From positions 9,734,001-9,798,000 of the forward strand of contig NC_134830.1 in NCBI RefSeq assembly GCF_004210375.1: a stretch of 64,000 bases of DNA, written 5' to 3'. Shown here one piece after another: positions 42,780 to 55,973 of this stretch. Within the stretch, counting starts at the first letter, position 1, and each line of letters opens with the position of its first letter. The position numbers were made by a program, and so were the translations under genes. The DNA is from Tachypleus tridentatus. Taxonomy: Eukaryota; Arthropoda; Merostomata; Xiphosura; Limulidae. The notes under the pieces were generated by a model, which saw nothing but the letters and a program-made list of their open reading frames with translations, was not told the origin of the DNA and searched no databases.

Positions 42780-43610
42780 CTGCATTTTGAGGCTGAAGAA
42801 GAAGATGGACCCGAGTTGACACCAGAAGCAGGAGGTGAAGGAAGTGAATCTGGAGAGTCACTGGAAAAAATGGTGAAAACAGAGATAGAAGTAGATGTTT
42901 ACTCATCAACCCTGTTAACTATAAAGGGTAAAAGACTCTTCATATGGTTGGAGAATGACTGTTGGAGGAATGGAAAAATATGTCAACACTCCCACTGTAG
43001 CAGTGGAAAGTAGTGCAATAGGCAACATATGTCCAAGTTGGAGTGAGGGACAGTAACTTCCAAGCCTTGAGATAGGAAATAATGTTTATAGTTTTTAAAT
43101 GTTAGACCTTTTTCTTCTCTGTCCACTTAGGTTAAGAACAAAAGTAAGAGGGATGGAAATATATACAGCTAACACAGTGATCTTCCAGTTTGCTCTCACA
43201 GGTGTCGTTGTTCTTGCCACCACAGTGATCACACATCAAAAAACCATGACAAAACACCTTCATCTGACCAAACTGCTGTACTGGAAACATTGGAGAGTGT
43301 TGGGAATATATGGACATACATTACAGTTCAAGTAACCTGCCAAGATAGTGGAAGTTGGACGTGGCGATGTAAATGTCAAGATAAGAACATTTGTTGGCAA
43401 CATAATTCCATCCTTACGAGTGGAGAAATGGTACACCACAAAAACACCTTGGCTGAATAAATCAGCAAGGATCTCTGACTTGGGAATGTTCTTTAAATGC
43501 TTCTCAACAATAACTTCTCTTGAGGAGTTCCAAGTAACATGGAGAGTAACCTCAATGGGTATACACTCACTGGTCTTCTAATTCAGATGGAGTTTGGTTT
43601 GTTCATAGAT
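42780..43610 (-). pseudogene. Jockey ORF1 (gag-like) remnant
   Basis: In one minus-strand frame around 43317-43132 the residues FPVQQFGQMKVFCHGFLMC, CDHCGGKNN and DHCVSCIYFHPSY align with the cysteine/histidine knuckle region of Jockey ORF1 proteins. That region normally reads C-x2-C-...-H-...-C, and the first cysteine pair has been lost here. ORF1 proteins of this class bind element RNA and package it into a ribonucleoprotein. Weakly recognisable ORF1 sequence continues on both sides, interrupted by stops. The matching part of the second copy lies at 62108-62620. The reading frame cannot give a functional product. Confidence 0.7.
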
Positions 43611-44290
43611 ATTTCCATCAAAATGTTACCATAGCACAACTTCCTGACTCACTTAGGGTAGCCAGAAAGCCCCTCTAATCCTTTTGAAAAAAAAAAAGGG
43701 GATGTCTGCTCTGAGGAGATTTTTCAGATAATGAATGAAAAATGGAGATGTGGAATGTGATTCTGATGGTTACTGTGCAACAGAGTCATCCATGCCTGGT
43801 CATTTCCCAGTTATGCATTTTTCTTTCTTTAGTTTTATTATTATTTTTTATGGATTGGAATATCCGTAATAAAACAGAAATTTCATTGCTCACTGATCCC
43901 ACCCACCATGGGGCACTGTGAGGGGTGCACTGCAATGCCAGGGTTTTATGAGCACTATACCTGAACACCAGCATCAGATACAATGTCCACAACACTTTTT
44001 TAGAACATTCAACATTGGTACTTGGTTGACTCTAACCCAAGTGAACCAGCCAAATTTACTCTGGAATGAGGATCACCACTGAGTTACCCATCTAAAGAAA
44101 TTCAAAACCAAAGTGGTGTGTTAGGGTTGGACCCCTCTACCACCAGGATCCTCTCTTGCCCTTCATGGGTTGCCACATACAGCAAACGTTGGTGGATGTT
44201 TAGAACCCAGGGTAGGTAAACTGAAAGTACAGAACCTTCTCCAGGAGATCCTCTCACCACATACAGGAATCTACCTCTAGGGTTAAATTG

Positions 44291-45300
44291 AAAGCAGATG
44301 ATACAGTAGCATATACATTATTTATTTAAAAAACTTGTTCTTAGAAAACTTTATGTATTATCAGTAATTATATATATTAATGTCTATACAATGTTAATTC
44401 AATTACAGCTGAAGTGCTGAAATTCTAGGGACTTTTATCTTTATTTAAAGAAAAATCTGTGTGTTTAATTATTTCCTTTAACATTCTTATCTTCATTCCA
44501 GTGTAACTACTGGTGAAACAAATGAATTCTGTTTCATCCCATGGTGGTAATTATTAATGACATGTTTTATAACACATGACAGAGTGAAATTTGTGTTATT
44601 CCCAAATGGCATTTTAGTTCACATGTTGACTGACCAATTATATATTTTGTTGTAATCACAGTTTATTTTATATTTTCCATTTTTATCCTAATCTGTTAAG
44701 TTCTCTTTTAATGAAAGAAGAGGTTTATTTTACACTAATGTAAGAACTGTGGTTTTAAACATACCCTTTTCTATAATTTATTTCCCACTTTTGTGTAAAG
44801 TACAGGTTTTAATGTAAATTACTTCAGCAAGCTTTGTTAAAACGTTAAAGGCTTTTATTGCATAGTTTGAAAGGCAGGTAAATACAGATGTCTGCAGAAC
44901 ATTGTTCGCATTGTACACGTTAGTATTCTATGTTCTTAGGTGAATTATTTAATTAAGTAAAAAATATTTAGTGTTCCAGTACCGTAAGTATGAAAAAAGG
45001 TTAACCTTCATCCACAACTGACAGCAAAACAAAACAAGAGGACACAGGTATATTTAATCTAAACATGAAAGTCAATTTGCACTCAGAGCAGTCAACATTC
45101 TGATTCCATGTATTCACCTACAAATGTTTTGTGTACAAAAGCTTTGTCATTTTTTTCTTTAAACCTGCTACATTTTGTGAAGGCACAGAAAAACATGTTA
45201 ACAACTATAGTATGAACTTATTGTAGTTATGAACTTGATCCAATTTTTTGAACCTGTAGCAAGAGGGTTGACCTGTCTTTAAAATGGATGATGTCCTTAT
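44291..45300. other. AT-rich intron-like sequence, nothing recognised
   Basis: This stretch has no exon of EFTUD2 that I can identify, no long reading frame and no recognisable transposon. It lies directly upstream of the first visible EFTUD2 exon and is therefore probably part of the preceding intron. Confidence 0.5.
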
Positions 45301-45310
45301 TCACGAGTCT

Positions 45311-45863
45311 AAAGTGAATAAAGATACAATGTTGAAACACAGAATAAATCAATGTATCAGTATTATTTATAAATTACTAATATGACTTCTTAAGTTGACC
45401 AAAGGTTACTAAACATGTTGAAATAGAATATCACCCTTATTTATGAATTGACAATATAACTTCACAAGTTGATAAAGGGTAGCATAAACATAATGAAAGA
45501 GTAAAAAACAGAGCAAGTTACATTTGAATTGATAATATCTTAAGTTGATAAAGGATAACTAAACATGATGGAACACAGGATAAAACTAGTATCATCATTA
45601 TGTGTGGATGAATGGTACTAGTTTTGTGTTAAGTGTATGAAAGTTATTGAACATAATACAAAGAGAATAACTGACATTTATAAATTTATATTTCTTCTTT
45701 ATTTCACAAGTGTTTAATAAACTCTCTATAACACACTGTAAGCCATGGTAACACATTATTTATTAATTAATAATATTACTTAAGTTAACTTGAGAAAAAA
45801 ATTACTGAACATGGGGTAAAATGGAATACCATAATTATTTATGAATTGTTTATATAATTCCAG
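45311..45863 (+). repeat. Degenerate ~75-bp tandem repeat ending at the EFTUD2 splice acceptor
   Basis: Seven diverged units start at about 45311, 45395, 45469, 45545, 45634, 45711 and 45785, with spacing mostly 74-79 bp. Units typically begin TTGATAAAGG-, continue with a TTACTAAACATG-like segment and a TTATTTATGAATTG-like segment, and end in an AAG. An eighth partial unit begins at 45864 and is the coding start of the exon (GTAGACAAAGGG then TTACTGAACATGGTG). The unit boundary therefore coincides with the acceptor CAG. Confidence 0.75.
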
Positions 45864-45951
45864 GTAGACAAAGGGTTACTGAACATGGTGAAAGACAGTA
45901 TTATCCAGGGCTTCCAGTGGGCTACCCGGGAAGGGCCATTATGTGAAGAAC
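45864..45951 (+). CDS. EFTUD2: EFTUD2 (U5 snRNP 116-kDa GTPase) exon, domain IV start
   Basis: This 88-nt exon begins in phase 0 after the acceptor TTCCAG and ends before the donor GTGAGT. It encodes 29 residues, [14 protein letters not shown] then [15 protein letters not shown], plus the first base of a proline codon completed by the next exon. The segment is highly characteristic of EFTUD2/Snu114, the EF-G/EF-2-like GTPase that controls U4/U6 unwinding and spliceosome activation and disassembly in the nucleus. The GPLCEE motif corresponds to EF-2 domain IV. It is the most 5' exon found here. The upstream ~three quarters of the protein (G domain and domains II-III, about 750 residues by comparison with the 972-residue human protein) is not in the visible sequence. 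Its first bases match the intronic repeat units immediately upstream. Confidence 0.96.
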
Positions 45952-47415
<1,464 letters not shown>

Positions 47416-47542
47416 TAATGTAAAAGTTGGTAAAGTGTATGTTGTAACATGTTTTTTGTTTTTTTTAATTCTGACATAAATAAGAACAAAATAAGTTACT
47501 ATCTACTAAGATAATGTAGTTGTACTCTTCGGGCGTGTTGGG

Positions 47543-47640
47543 CTTTCCAGTAGCTAGTTGGTAAGCCTGAAGGCTTCAGTACTGATGGTGAGCATAGTAC
47601 AGACAGCTCATTGTATAGTTTCATACTCAACAACAAATAA
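47543..47640 (+). mobile_element. tRNA-derived SINE remnant, internally deleted
   Basis: The stretch TTGGTAAGCCTGAAGGCTTC looks like a tRNA-type head. It is followed by GGTGAGCATAGTACAGACAG, CTCATTGTATAG and a closing CAACAACAAATAAA tail. This order resembles an invertebrate SINE whose body reads GGTGGGCTCAGCAGATAGCC (recalled, not checked), with the B-box part missing here. The identification rests on recall of the family. Confidence 0.45.
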
Positions 47641-47659
47641 AATCATTATGTATGTTAGT

Positions 47660-48545
47660 AACATATTTTTTACCAAACCCTTTGTTCCTGAAGTCTCCAG
47701 AAACATATTTCAGGACTTTATGTTAACTAGTTTTATCCTGCACTATTCATAAACGTGTTTTACATAATTTGAGGCTAACTTATTTTTCCCTGTGCTCTGC
47801 AAAAATATATTTCAGGAATTCATATCAACCACTTTGTTTCTGAACTTTCATGAAATTATTTCAGAACTTCATACTAATTTCTTTATATTGGACTATTGAA
47901 AAACTATTCAAGGATTTCATGCTAACCAGTTTGTTTCTGGACTCTTTAGAAATGCTTCAGAGATTTAATTTTAATCACTAATGCCTAAAGGAATCTTCAG
48001 AATCATATTTCTTTGCTTTATGTCAACCATTTTGTACTTGACTCATTAAAAACATATTTAAGATCTTCATTTTACCTAGTTTATTCCTGAATGTTTTAAA
48101 ATTATGTTTAATTAGATTTGTGTTTCACGTTGTGGACTTTCTAGAAACATGTTTGAGGACTTCTTGCTGACATGAAAATTTCATGGAACTTTATTCACGA
48201 AGAATTCTTGATGAGCATTTTGTACAAGACCTTGATCTAATTACTGTTTGGACATATTTTGCAGGACAGTGTTGAGTACATAATTTCTAGACTTTAGAAA
48301 CATGTTTTATTGTACTCTGTGCTAAATACTGTTTTACTGGACTAGCATAAACATACTTCAAGATTTCACACTAGCTGATTTGTTCCTGAACATGTTTCAC
48401 AGGTCTTTGTTAACCACTTTGTTTCTGGACTCTTAAGAAATGTGTTTTATGATTTGTACCTGAACTTTATAGGAATGTGTTTCCAGGGATATTATGGTTA
48501 CTACTTTTTGAAACCTTCAGAAATCTGTTTTATGGTACTTTATGA
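47660..48545. repeat. Degenerate tandem repeat, roughly 60-75-bp unit
   Basis: Diverged units recur through this stretch. A typical unit reads like CAGGACTTCATGCTAACCA then TTTGTTTCTGGACTCT and AGAAACATGTTT. Clear copies are near 47690, 47815, 47870, 47915, 48130 and 48410. It is within the large EFTUD2 intron and has no relation to the satellite. Confidence 0.6.
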
Positions 48546-49127
48546 AAACTATTTTATGTGTTAAGAGTGATGGGATTCACAGTAATTTGTTCTCTATTTT
48601 ACCCACTGCCCCTTCAGAAAGTATGAAATTAAACATGTATTATTTATTACAAGATCACCATTGCTTAGATAAATAATAATTTTTATGGCTTACAATTTTG
48701 TGTGTTAACAGAGCTATTGAATAGAAACATCGGACGCCTCCTGTCACATCTTCGGTTTAAAGATCTGTTAATAGTTCTCTCTTATATTTAATTGTAAATT
48801 ACCTGTATAAATGGAAAGTCAAGGTTTTGGTGTATTATATAAAGTTGTGTTCTCAGGAGATAAGTGTCAATTTCACTTAAATACAACGTCAGTTCCTATG
48901 GAATCAATAGCTAGCTTGGATGAATTTGTAACAACACACTTACAGCATAGTTAAAAACCAGAAAATTTGTGATTGTTAGAAAATATATATTTTTTTTGCA
49001 TGTTATTAGTCTATGATCATTGGTACATTATTTAATTTAATAAAATTTGGTGCATGATACATTACATGTGTATATAGATTATTATAATATTTTTCATAAA
49101 ACATATGACAGTAAGTAGAGAAGAACA

Positions 49128-49560
49128 GCAAGCGATTATTTCTCCTAGTTATGAACTTTTTGCTCATTTGCTATAGGTTGCTAAGCCTTATCACGTTTTG
49201 CAACTAGGGAATGTGAAACAAAATTATTTTATTATACATATATATATTTTGAAATAACCAAAATCATAATTTGCAATATCAGTAGCATGGAATTTCATAA
49301 TAATTTATCAAGCAATAACTAAGCTGTATTTGGGTCTCAAAATATGAAATTTTGAACTTACTTTGGCTTACTTTCACCCCTTGGAATCTAGAAAGAAAAG
49401 GTTTGTCACTCAAATCCTTCAAATAGGCTGAAAAAGTCATTAGGGGGCAATATAAGCTTTCAGTTTGTTATATGCATGTCATTGGACAAAGTAGGTGTGT
49501 GTAAGCAGGCATTTTCAAAATTGAGGTGGGGGGGCACCTTGGTTAATTCAATGAGTATGT
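49128..49560. repeat. Unclassified dispersed repeat, copy A
   Basis: The stretch from about 49128 shares order and wording with 55974-56412. Shared pieces are GGTTGCTAAGCCTT, a segment ending AACAAAATT, an (AT)-rich patch with ATAACCAAAA, a GGAATTTCATAATAATTTAT-like piece, then GGCTGA-AAAA followed by a G-run and a TATTCATGTCAT-like segment. No coding sequence or terminal structure is visible, so the class is unknown. Confidence 0.55.
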
Positions 49561-49859
49561 TATAAGGGAGTAGGAGAATGGGGCGTTATTAATTTACATT
49601 CTAATTTTTCAATACTGGTAATTTTATTATATAATTCCTAAGAAACAATATCTATAGTATTTGGACATCACAAAAATTCGATATTTATTTACAAGTAAAT
49701 TAAAAAACAATAACTGATATATAATACTAAACTGTGCATTATAATATACAATTTGACACCAAACTTGTAGACATATATTCATAAAATGGTGGTTCACTAA
49801 AGTTTTGAATGCAAGTTAACGAACTCAGTGACCTAGCCTTGACTTATGTGGGGTAGAGT

Positions 49860-50560
49860 TAATCATTCTGTTTTACTAAGAAAATAAACTTGCTGTTTAG
49901 TTATCATCATGCCAGTAAATTTAAATACCAAATAAATTTTCTCATACCAAGGATAAAAGGGTCTACTTATTTAAATGTCTGTTAAAATTATGTCAAAACA
50001 AAAATACTTATTATGTCATTATTAAAAGTTTCCTTTCCTAAAGTTATTAATTAATCTTTCATATCAACAAAAGAACATCAGTGTCTCTTATTTAAACAGG
50101 TATTCATCAATCTTTGACAGCAAGTAAAATTGAGTTGAAGCTTTCATTATCATTTAAAGAAAAATATCACACTTTCGTTATTCAAACATTATATGATGCC
50201 AAGAAAGTGTATCTGCTTATTTGAATAGTCAATAATTGTGTAATACAAGAATGACTTCCACTTAATTATTTCTCCTACCATAAAAGAAAATCTATTTAAA
50301 TAGTGATTAATCATTTTGTTAGTGTAAGAAAAATTAATAATTAATCATTGTTGTACTTAGAAGAGTTCCTCTTATTTAAAATCATTAATTCATTTGTAAT
50401 AGCTAGAAAAATCATTTATAGTTACTCAAGCATTCTGTCATACCAAGAGAAAAGCTTATTTATGTAGTCAGTATTACTTTTGCCATGTTAAAACAAAATT
50501 TACTTTATTTAAATAATAATCATTAACAGTTCTGTCATACCAAGAACAAAGTGTAACTTG
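49860..50560. repeat. Degenerate tandem repeat, roughly 60-75-bp unit
   Basis: Diverged units with the pattern TCTGTCATACCAAGAA, then a TACTTATTTAAAT-like segment, then AGTCATTAATCAT, recur across this part of the intron. Clear examples are near 49940, 50010, 50195, 50300, 50435 and 50530. The unit is unrelated to the other intronic repeats. Confidence 0.6.
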
Positions 50561-51117
50561 TTTACCCTCTCTCCATGAACATCTTTTTTTTCTGCGTCAT
50601 TGGGGTTTTAGTCGTTACATTCAACAACACTTCATTAGACTACTTTAGTTTTGTGGTATACCAATAAATATAACATAAAATTGTAGCTAATAATCCATAT
50701 TTTAATAGTTTTTAAGTTCTTACTTTTATAACATAGTTTTCTTAAAAAGCTAGGATTTTCTATAAGTAAGAATTGAAATTTTCTCTCTAGGCATATTTTA
50801 TGTAAATTACCTATTATAATATCAGTATTGCTCAGACAAAACCTATTTTCATAGTCTTCAATTGTATTGGATTACTGACTGATAAAGAAAATGTTCTACT
50901 TTTGTGAACTTGTCATACAAGGAGACAAAACATCCATGTATTTAAGAGTAATGAATTGTATTGTTCTGCATAGTTCGTCAATGTTGTTAGGTGCTTATTG
51001 ATGCAAAGTAATTGGGCTATCTGTATCAAACAACCAGTTAAAAAATTATTGTAAAATGTAAATAACTAAAAAACTTACAAATCTGGTAAAACATGTCCTT
51101 AAAAAATTAAACACAAG

Positions 51118-51565
51118 TAAGGTGGACAGTGCCACCATTGTCAGTGACACTGTCAGTGTCAGGGGTGAAGCCATGGAAAAAATGGTGTAGTTGTTCAGAG
51201 CCATAACAATGACATTGACACATTAATCGCGGGCTGTTGTGACTTGAGTGTTGCAAAGGCTACATATTGGTGCATCATTACCAGATAAAATAAAACTGAT
51301 TAATGCATGCCAAGCCAGGATAACTTCCTCTTGGAACAAATGGTTTGATATAGAAAAGAAAATTGTTATCATGTTGCTCACTCCAAGTCAACTGCAAACT
51401 GGCACGAAGCCAAGTCTTGAATACAGGACCATAGTCCATGTATGAGATAGGCATGGCAGTGATAGTACCAGAGCCAACAGACTTAGCCACAGTGTCAATA
51501 AGCTTGTTTCTGCAAATAGCAACATGGCCTGATATCCATCAAAGGTGGATATAAACAGATCGAGA
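51118..51565 (-). mobile_element. Jockey RNase H / 3' fragment
   Basis: On the minus strand, WISGHVAICRNKLIDTVAKS corresponds to the C-terminal part of the Jockey RNase H domain. It is followed by TITAMPISYMDYGPVFKT and LTWSEQHDNNF, the linker after that domain. The remainder down to 51118 aligns at DNA level with the 3' end of the copy at 60745-61260. It is a 5'-truncated copy in the large EFTUD2 intron, antisense to the gene. It has stops and cannot encode a protein. Confidence 0.78.
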
Positions 51566-51994
51566 AAAATGGACCAGTTATTTTTTATATGTCATTTATC
51601 TCTGCTCAAGATCAGTGGCTGTCTTCCTTCATTCGTAAGGCTGAATAAATGAAATGCTTAACATCAGTGTCATTGAATTTAGGTGTTCTGCCCCACCTTT
51701 TCTATTTTAAATTTTCCTGTCTCAATCTCACTGTCTCGGTGTACTTGACAGTGTTTGGGGAGCATTTCAAGTATGCAGCAATTTGATGGAGTCCAAACAC
51801 CATTACATAAAGCTTGTATTTGAATTGCTGCTTTTTGCACCATGCCATGGCAAAACTTAATATATAATGTCAAACACTATTTTTATTTGTGAGGTACTAT
51901 TAAATTGATTTCTTATAGCATATATAAGTACCATATCCTATCTCCTTTCTATTTAGTTAAGACACTACAACCCTAAATGTGATCAATACCTTTA

Positions 51995-52330
51995 TTCAAA
52001 AGAATACATACCCTTGGTATCTTCTTCATGTGTCAAATCTGCGGTAGACATCGGCGACCCTGGCATGCCAGACTTCTCTGTTGTCAATCCTCCTTATCAA
52101 CTTGATGTTGCTTATGAGTTCTTGGTGACATAGTTGTTGGGGCTGTCGATATATTTAGTTCTTTGACACCCTCTGCTTTCCTCCCTTCTATTTTTCCATA
52201 TAGCATCTGTTTCTCTATCCCATTCTTCCTACAGATGTGTCCTAGAATTCCATTTGTCTCTTTCTTATAGTTTTCATGAGGGACCTTTTGTATCCTGCCA
52301 GTTCCATGTCTTCCACTTGCACAGTACTAT
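51995..52330 (-). mobile_element. Non-LTR retrotransposon reverse transcriptase tail fragment
   Basis: The minus strand encodes LISNIKLIRRIDNREVWHAR then VADVYRRFDT. After a frameshift upstream come ILGHICRKNGIEKQMLYGK and a GCQRTKYIDS-like piece. The motif series LGH-R-NG-EKQ-LYGKI-G-RQRT-YIDS is typical of the C-terminal tail after the reverse transcriptase of animal LINEs. It is a different family from the Jockey elements nearby. It is broken and short. Confidence 0.65.
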
Positions 52331-52452
52331 ATGTTTAATAGTATGTTGGGTAGTATAGTCAATATTTGAGTAATTTTCTCCTACCAGTCAGTGATTTTAC
52401 AAAGTTGTATTGTTTAATTGGTGAAGTCACAATAGTTTTCTTCAGCAGTGGC

Positions 52453-52848
52453 ATATTGGCTCCAAGTTTGCTTTTTAAGTACAAACTTTCAGCTCATACC
52501 TCTGTCATCTCTCGACCAATTTGAGATTTAATCACAGTTTTGAGCTAAGGAGGTTAAAATATTGGCTCCAAGTTTGTTTTTGAAGTACAAACTTTCAGCT
52601 CCAAGTTTGTTTTGAAGTACAAACTTTCAGCTCATACCTCTGTCATCTCGACCAATTTGAGATTTAATCACAGTTTTGTAGCTCTGTCATCTCTCGACCA
52701 ATTTGAGATTTAATCACAGTTTTGAGCTAGGGAGGTTAAAATATTGGCTCCAAGTTTGTTTTTGAAGTACAAACTTTCAGCTCGTAGCTCTGTCATCTCT
52801 CGACCAATTTGAGATTTAATCACAGTTTTGGACTAAAGAGGCCAAACC
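52453..52848. repeat. Tandem repeat, about 110-bp unit, ~3-4 copies with internal hairpin
   Basis: Units run from ATTGGCTCCAAGTTTG through TACAAACTTTCAGCTC, CTCTGTCATCTCTCGACC and GAGATTTAATCACAGTTTTG to GAGCTAAGGAGGTTAAAAT. Copies start near 52454, 52560 and 52742, with partial or rearranged units near 52598 and 52681. Each full unit contains the inverted repeat AAGTTTG...CAAACTT with an ~11-base loop. The copies are much more alike than those in the other intronic repeats, so this expansion is younger. Confidence 0.85.
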
Positions 52849-53683
52849 CCTTTGATTGATGTATTTGACCATTAAACCAGGGTCTTCTAAATTAATTTAC
52901 TCTAATCCTGCCTTAAAGAATTTCAAGTGATGTAGCTATTTAAGATTCCCTCTTACTGTAATCCTGATGTTTTGGATGTAATTATCATCTTTTAAAGGTT
53001 TTTTTTTTTCATGTTAATAAAATTATACAACAAACCTATCCTGCCCTCAAATAATTTTCTAACATTTTACATAAGTGAAACAGGACACAATATGCATACT
53101 AGGTTGAAAAACACCAATAATTCCTTTCCTACATCCGTGAACATGTACATAAATACAACCACAAGTTTTTTCGGAACAGAATATCACTATACTGAAACAC
53201 AACCTGACATTAACAACAGAAATATGGGAGAAATCTCGTTAACAAAATCACACCAATTCATAATCAATAAATATCCAATTTTTCTCTCTGTAACTCAGTT
53301 AAGTGCCAGTCCACATGTATTAGCATAAGTTATCACTATCAGTGTTGTTTAATAATTGTGATATTATGTGTTTAAAGCCTTCCTTACTGTTACAATCTGC
53401 ATCAGTGATTAAAATGTCTATATAATTCTTCCTTAAAACCTACAATTTGTAAAATAGTTGCTAACTAATAATTAGATGTATGTAATCCTTTCAGGCTACT
53501 AACTATAGTAAAAATGTTCTCTGATTTGTAATTTTTCTACAGTGTAACTTAACATTTTAAATAACTCCTAATTGTATGTATTTGTGTGTTCATGATTTTT
53601 TTGACATTTTGTGATAAGTGACTGTCGTCTGGTTATAGCAAATAAGGCAGTGTTAAATATTACAAAGTGCCTATCATAATTAA

Positions 53684-54413
<730 letters not shown>

Positions 54414-54509
54414 GGTCTGAGTGAAGATGTTAGCATCAACAAGTTCTTTGACGATCCTATGTTGCTGGAGTTAGCAAGACAAGATGTCATGTTAAACTAT
54501 CCTTTATAA
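54414..54509 (+). CDS. EFTUD2: EFTUD2 terminal coding exon
   Basis: The exon encodes [20 protein letters not shown] then [11 protein letters not shown] and a TAA stop at 54507-54509. The ending [25 protein letters not shown] is the conserved C-terminus of EFTUD2. The last residue is leucine, where the human protein has methionine. With the four preceding exons the visible protein is about 219 residues, all in one frame with no stop, so this part of the gene appears functional. Confidence 0.97.
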   Translation, partial: GLSEDVSINKFFDDPMLLELARQDVMLNYPL

Positions 54510-54726
54510 TGCTAAACTTCAAAAGTTGTCAGTATATTTTCCTGTAAGTTGTGCTTGTAATGTTCAGTGTGGCATGTAACCCAGAAATAAGTTTACCTTT
54601 TACTGTTTTACTGTAAAAAAAAAAGGGGGGCTGTATAAAGATAATTTTGCATATTCACAACACCCCAAGTGAGAATGCCAACTGAAGACTTCCCATGTAA
54701 TGTTGTTTCATTTTCTGTTTTTGTAC

Positions 54727-54732
54727 AATAAA
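54727..54732 (+). promoter_or_regulatory. Polyadenylation signal AATAAA for EFTUD2
   Basis: A canonical AATAAA lies 218 bp after the stop codon, in ACAATAAAGC. It is a plausible 3' end for the transcript, giving a short 3' UTR of roughly 230-240 bases. No transcript evidence is available. Confidence 0.6.
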
Positions 54733-55149
54733 GCATTTTTCCAACCAAAATATTTAAAGATAAATTAGTCAAGATGCTTAGTTAACTTTCAAACAAAGCC
54801 TATGTTAAAAGCTCTTGTACTTTAATATTCATTTTCTATAATTTCTTTGTATCATATCAGAACTTTTGTTTTTAAAAATCTAGAAACATTTATATTTGAA
54901 CAACATATGAAAGTGAAAAAAAGAAATTTTTTGCACCCAAGTTCTTTACTTTTTCTAATTTTGAGGACTCTTTGAGACCTTCTTACAACTCCTCAATAGT
55001 TTTGTTTGACTTTCAGGAATGAATGTATTTGACCTAATTTCTAGTGTCAGGAAATCATGATTTTAAGCCACAACACCATCCTGATTCTGTTTTCTGGTAG
55101 ATCAAGAGACAGTTAAAATTGTATTGTCAAACTCTATACTGCTCTGGGA

Positions 55150-55650
55150 AGATGATCTGGATGAACTTGTATGCAAGTCTGATCCATAACAAAACATGTA
55201 AAGTCTAGCCTTACCAGAAAATAATGTCTAGCTCAGTATCTAATTGTGTAAGGAAATGTGATCAGAATATTTTAAATACATATTATGGTTGATGCAATAT
55301 CTAACTGTATCAGAATGATTAGTTCAAATGGAGAAGTTGTAATCAGAATGTTTTAATGTTTTGTTCAGCTCTATCGTCATGAAACATTATAAATATGTAA
55401 TAGGTTTGAGAATTTATTAGAGCATAACTGCCTGTTAAAAGAAAAGGTAATGTTTTGGTTTCCCTATTGATATCTTCAGGGTGGTATTACTGCCAAGCCA
55501 AGAAACCACTAATCAAACCATACTATAAAACAGTTATGTAGCCAGCATAATATAATGTCTTGTGGGGCCATGAAGTGTAACAGTAATGTATAGCTCTATA
55601 AGAAACATAATCAGAACATAGAACCGTTTAGTTCCAGGAGTAAATATGTA
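55150..55650. repeat. Degenerate repeat downstream of EFTUD2 (same family as 57040-58440)
   Basis: Loose units of the type GTCTAGCTCTACCAGGAAAC followed by ATGTAATCAGAATG recur here. Clear pieces are near 55200, 55255, 55340, 55375 and 55590. The part 55371-55483 also resembles the last EFTUD2 intron, including a pyrimidine-rich stretch ending ATCTTCAGG. Confidence 0.5.
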
Positions 55651-55973
55651 AGCAAGCATAAGCCAGGAAATATATTACTTCTGTCCAACCGAAAAAATGT
55701 CACCCTGAGGGAATATATATTTATATTAGGAAATAAACAGAATGTGTAAAGTCGAGTTCTTTGAAGAAACACAACTGGGATGGTGTAGTCCATGATGATG
55801 AGAAAACCCACTTAGAGAGCACAAAGGAGCGAACGTTTCAACTTCATTTGTAAACCTGACGATGGTGTAGTGCTTGTATAATAATCGAAATATGACTGTG
55901 TGTAGATTATTACTATTTGGAAATAAATTATGAAACATGTTTTTCTTAAAATATAGAACACTAAGTAAAGGAA

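Larger units (their letters stand above)
41901..44290 (-). mobile_element. Jockey-type non-LTR retrotransposon, 5' half, decayed
   Basis: Read on the minus strand from right to left, this holds a probable 5' region (about 44290-43620), an ORF1 gag-like stretch with zinc-knuckle remnants, and the start of ORF2 with an apurinic endonuclease domain. It is then cut off by the N gap, so the reverse transcriptase and RNase H parts are not visible. Frames are broken many times by stops and indels. The same domains occur in the same order in the copy at 60745-62740, confirming a shared family. The short motif TAAACTGAAAGTA near 44218 is also found near 62836, and probably marks the 5' region of the family. 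Confidence 0.85.

Noticed and set aside
43786..43995. Minus-strand 69-codon frame next to the Jockey ORF1 remnant
   Set aside because: It lies in the element's probable 5' region and lacks any ORF1 hallmark that I can name, so it was not called as a separate gene.
53011..53328. 105-codon open frame in the large EFTUD2 intron
   Set aside because: It has no recognisable domain, a composition like the surrounding intron and no conserved motif. It is most likely chance.
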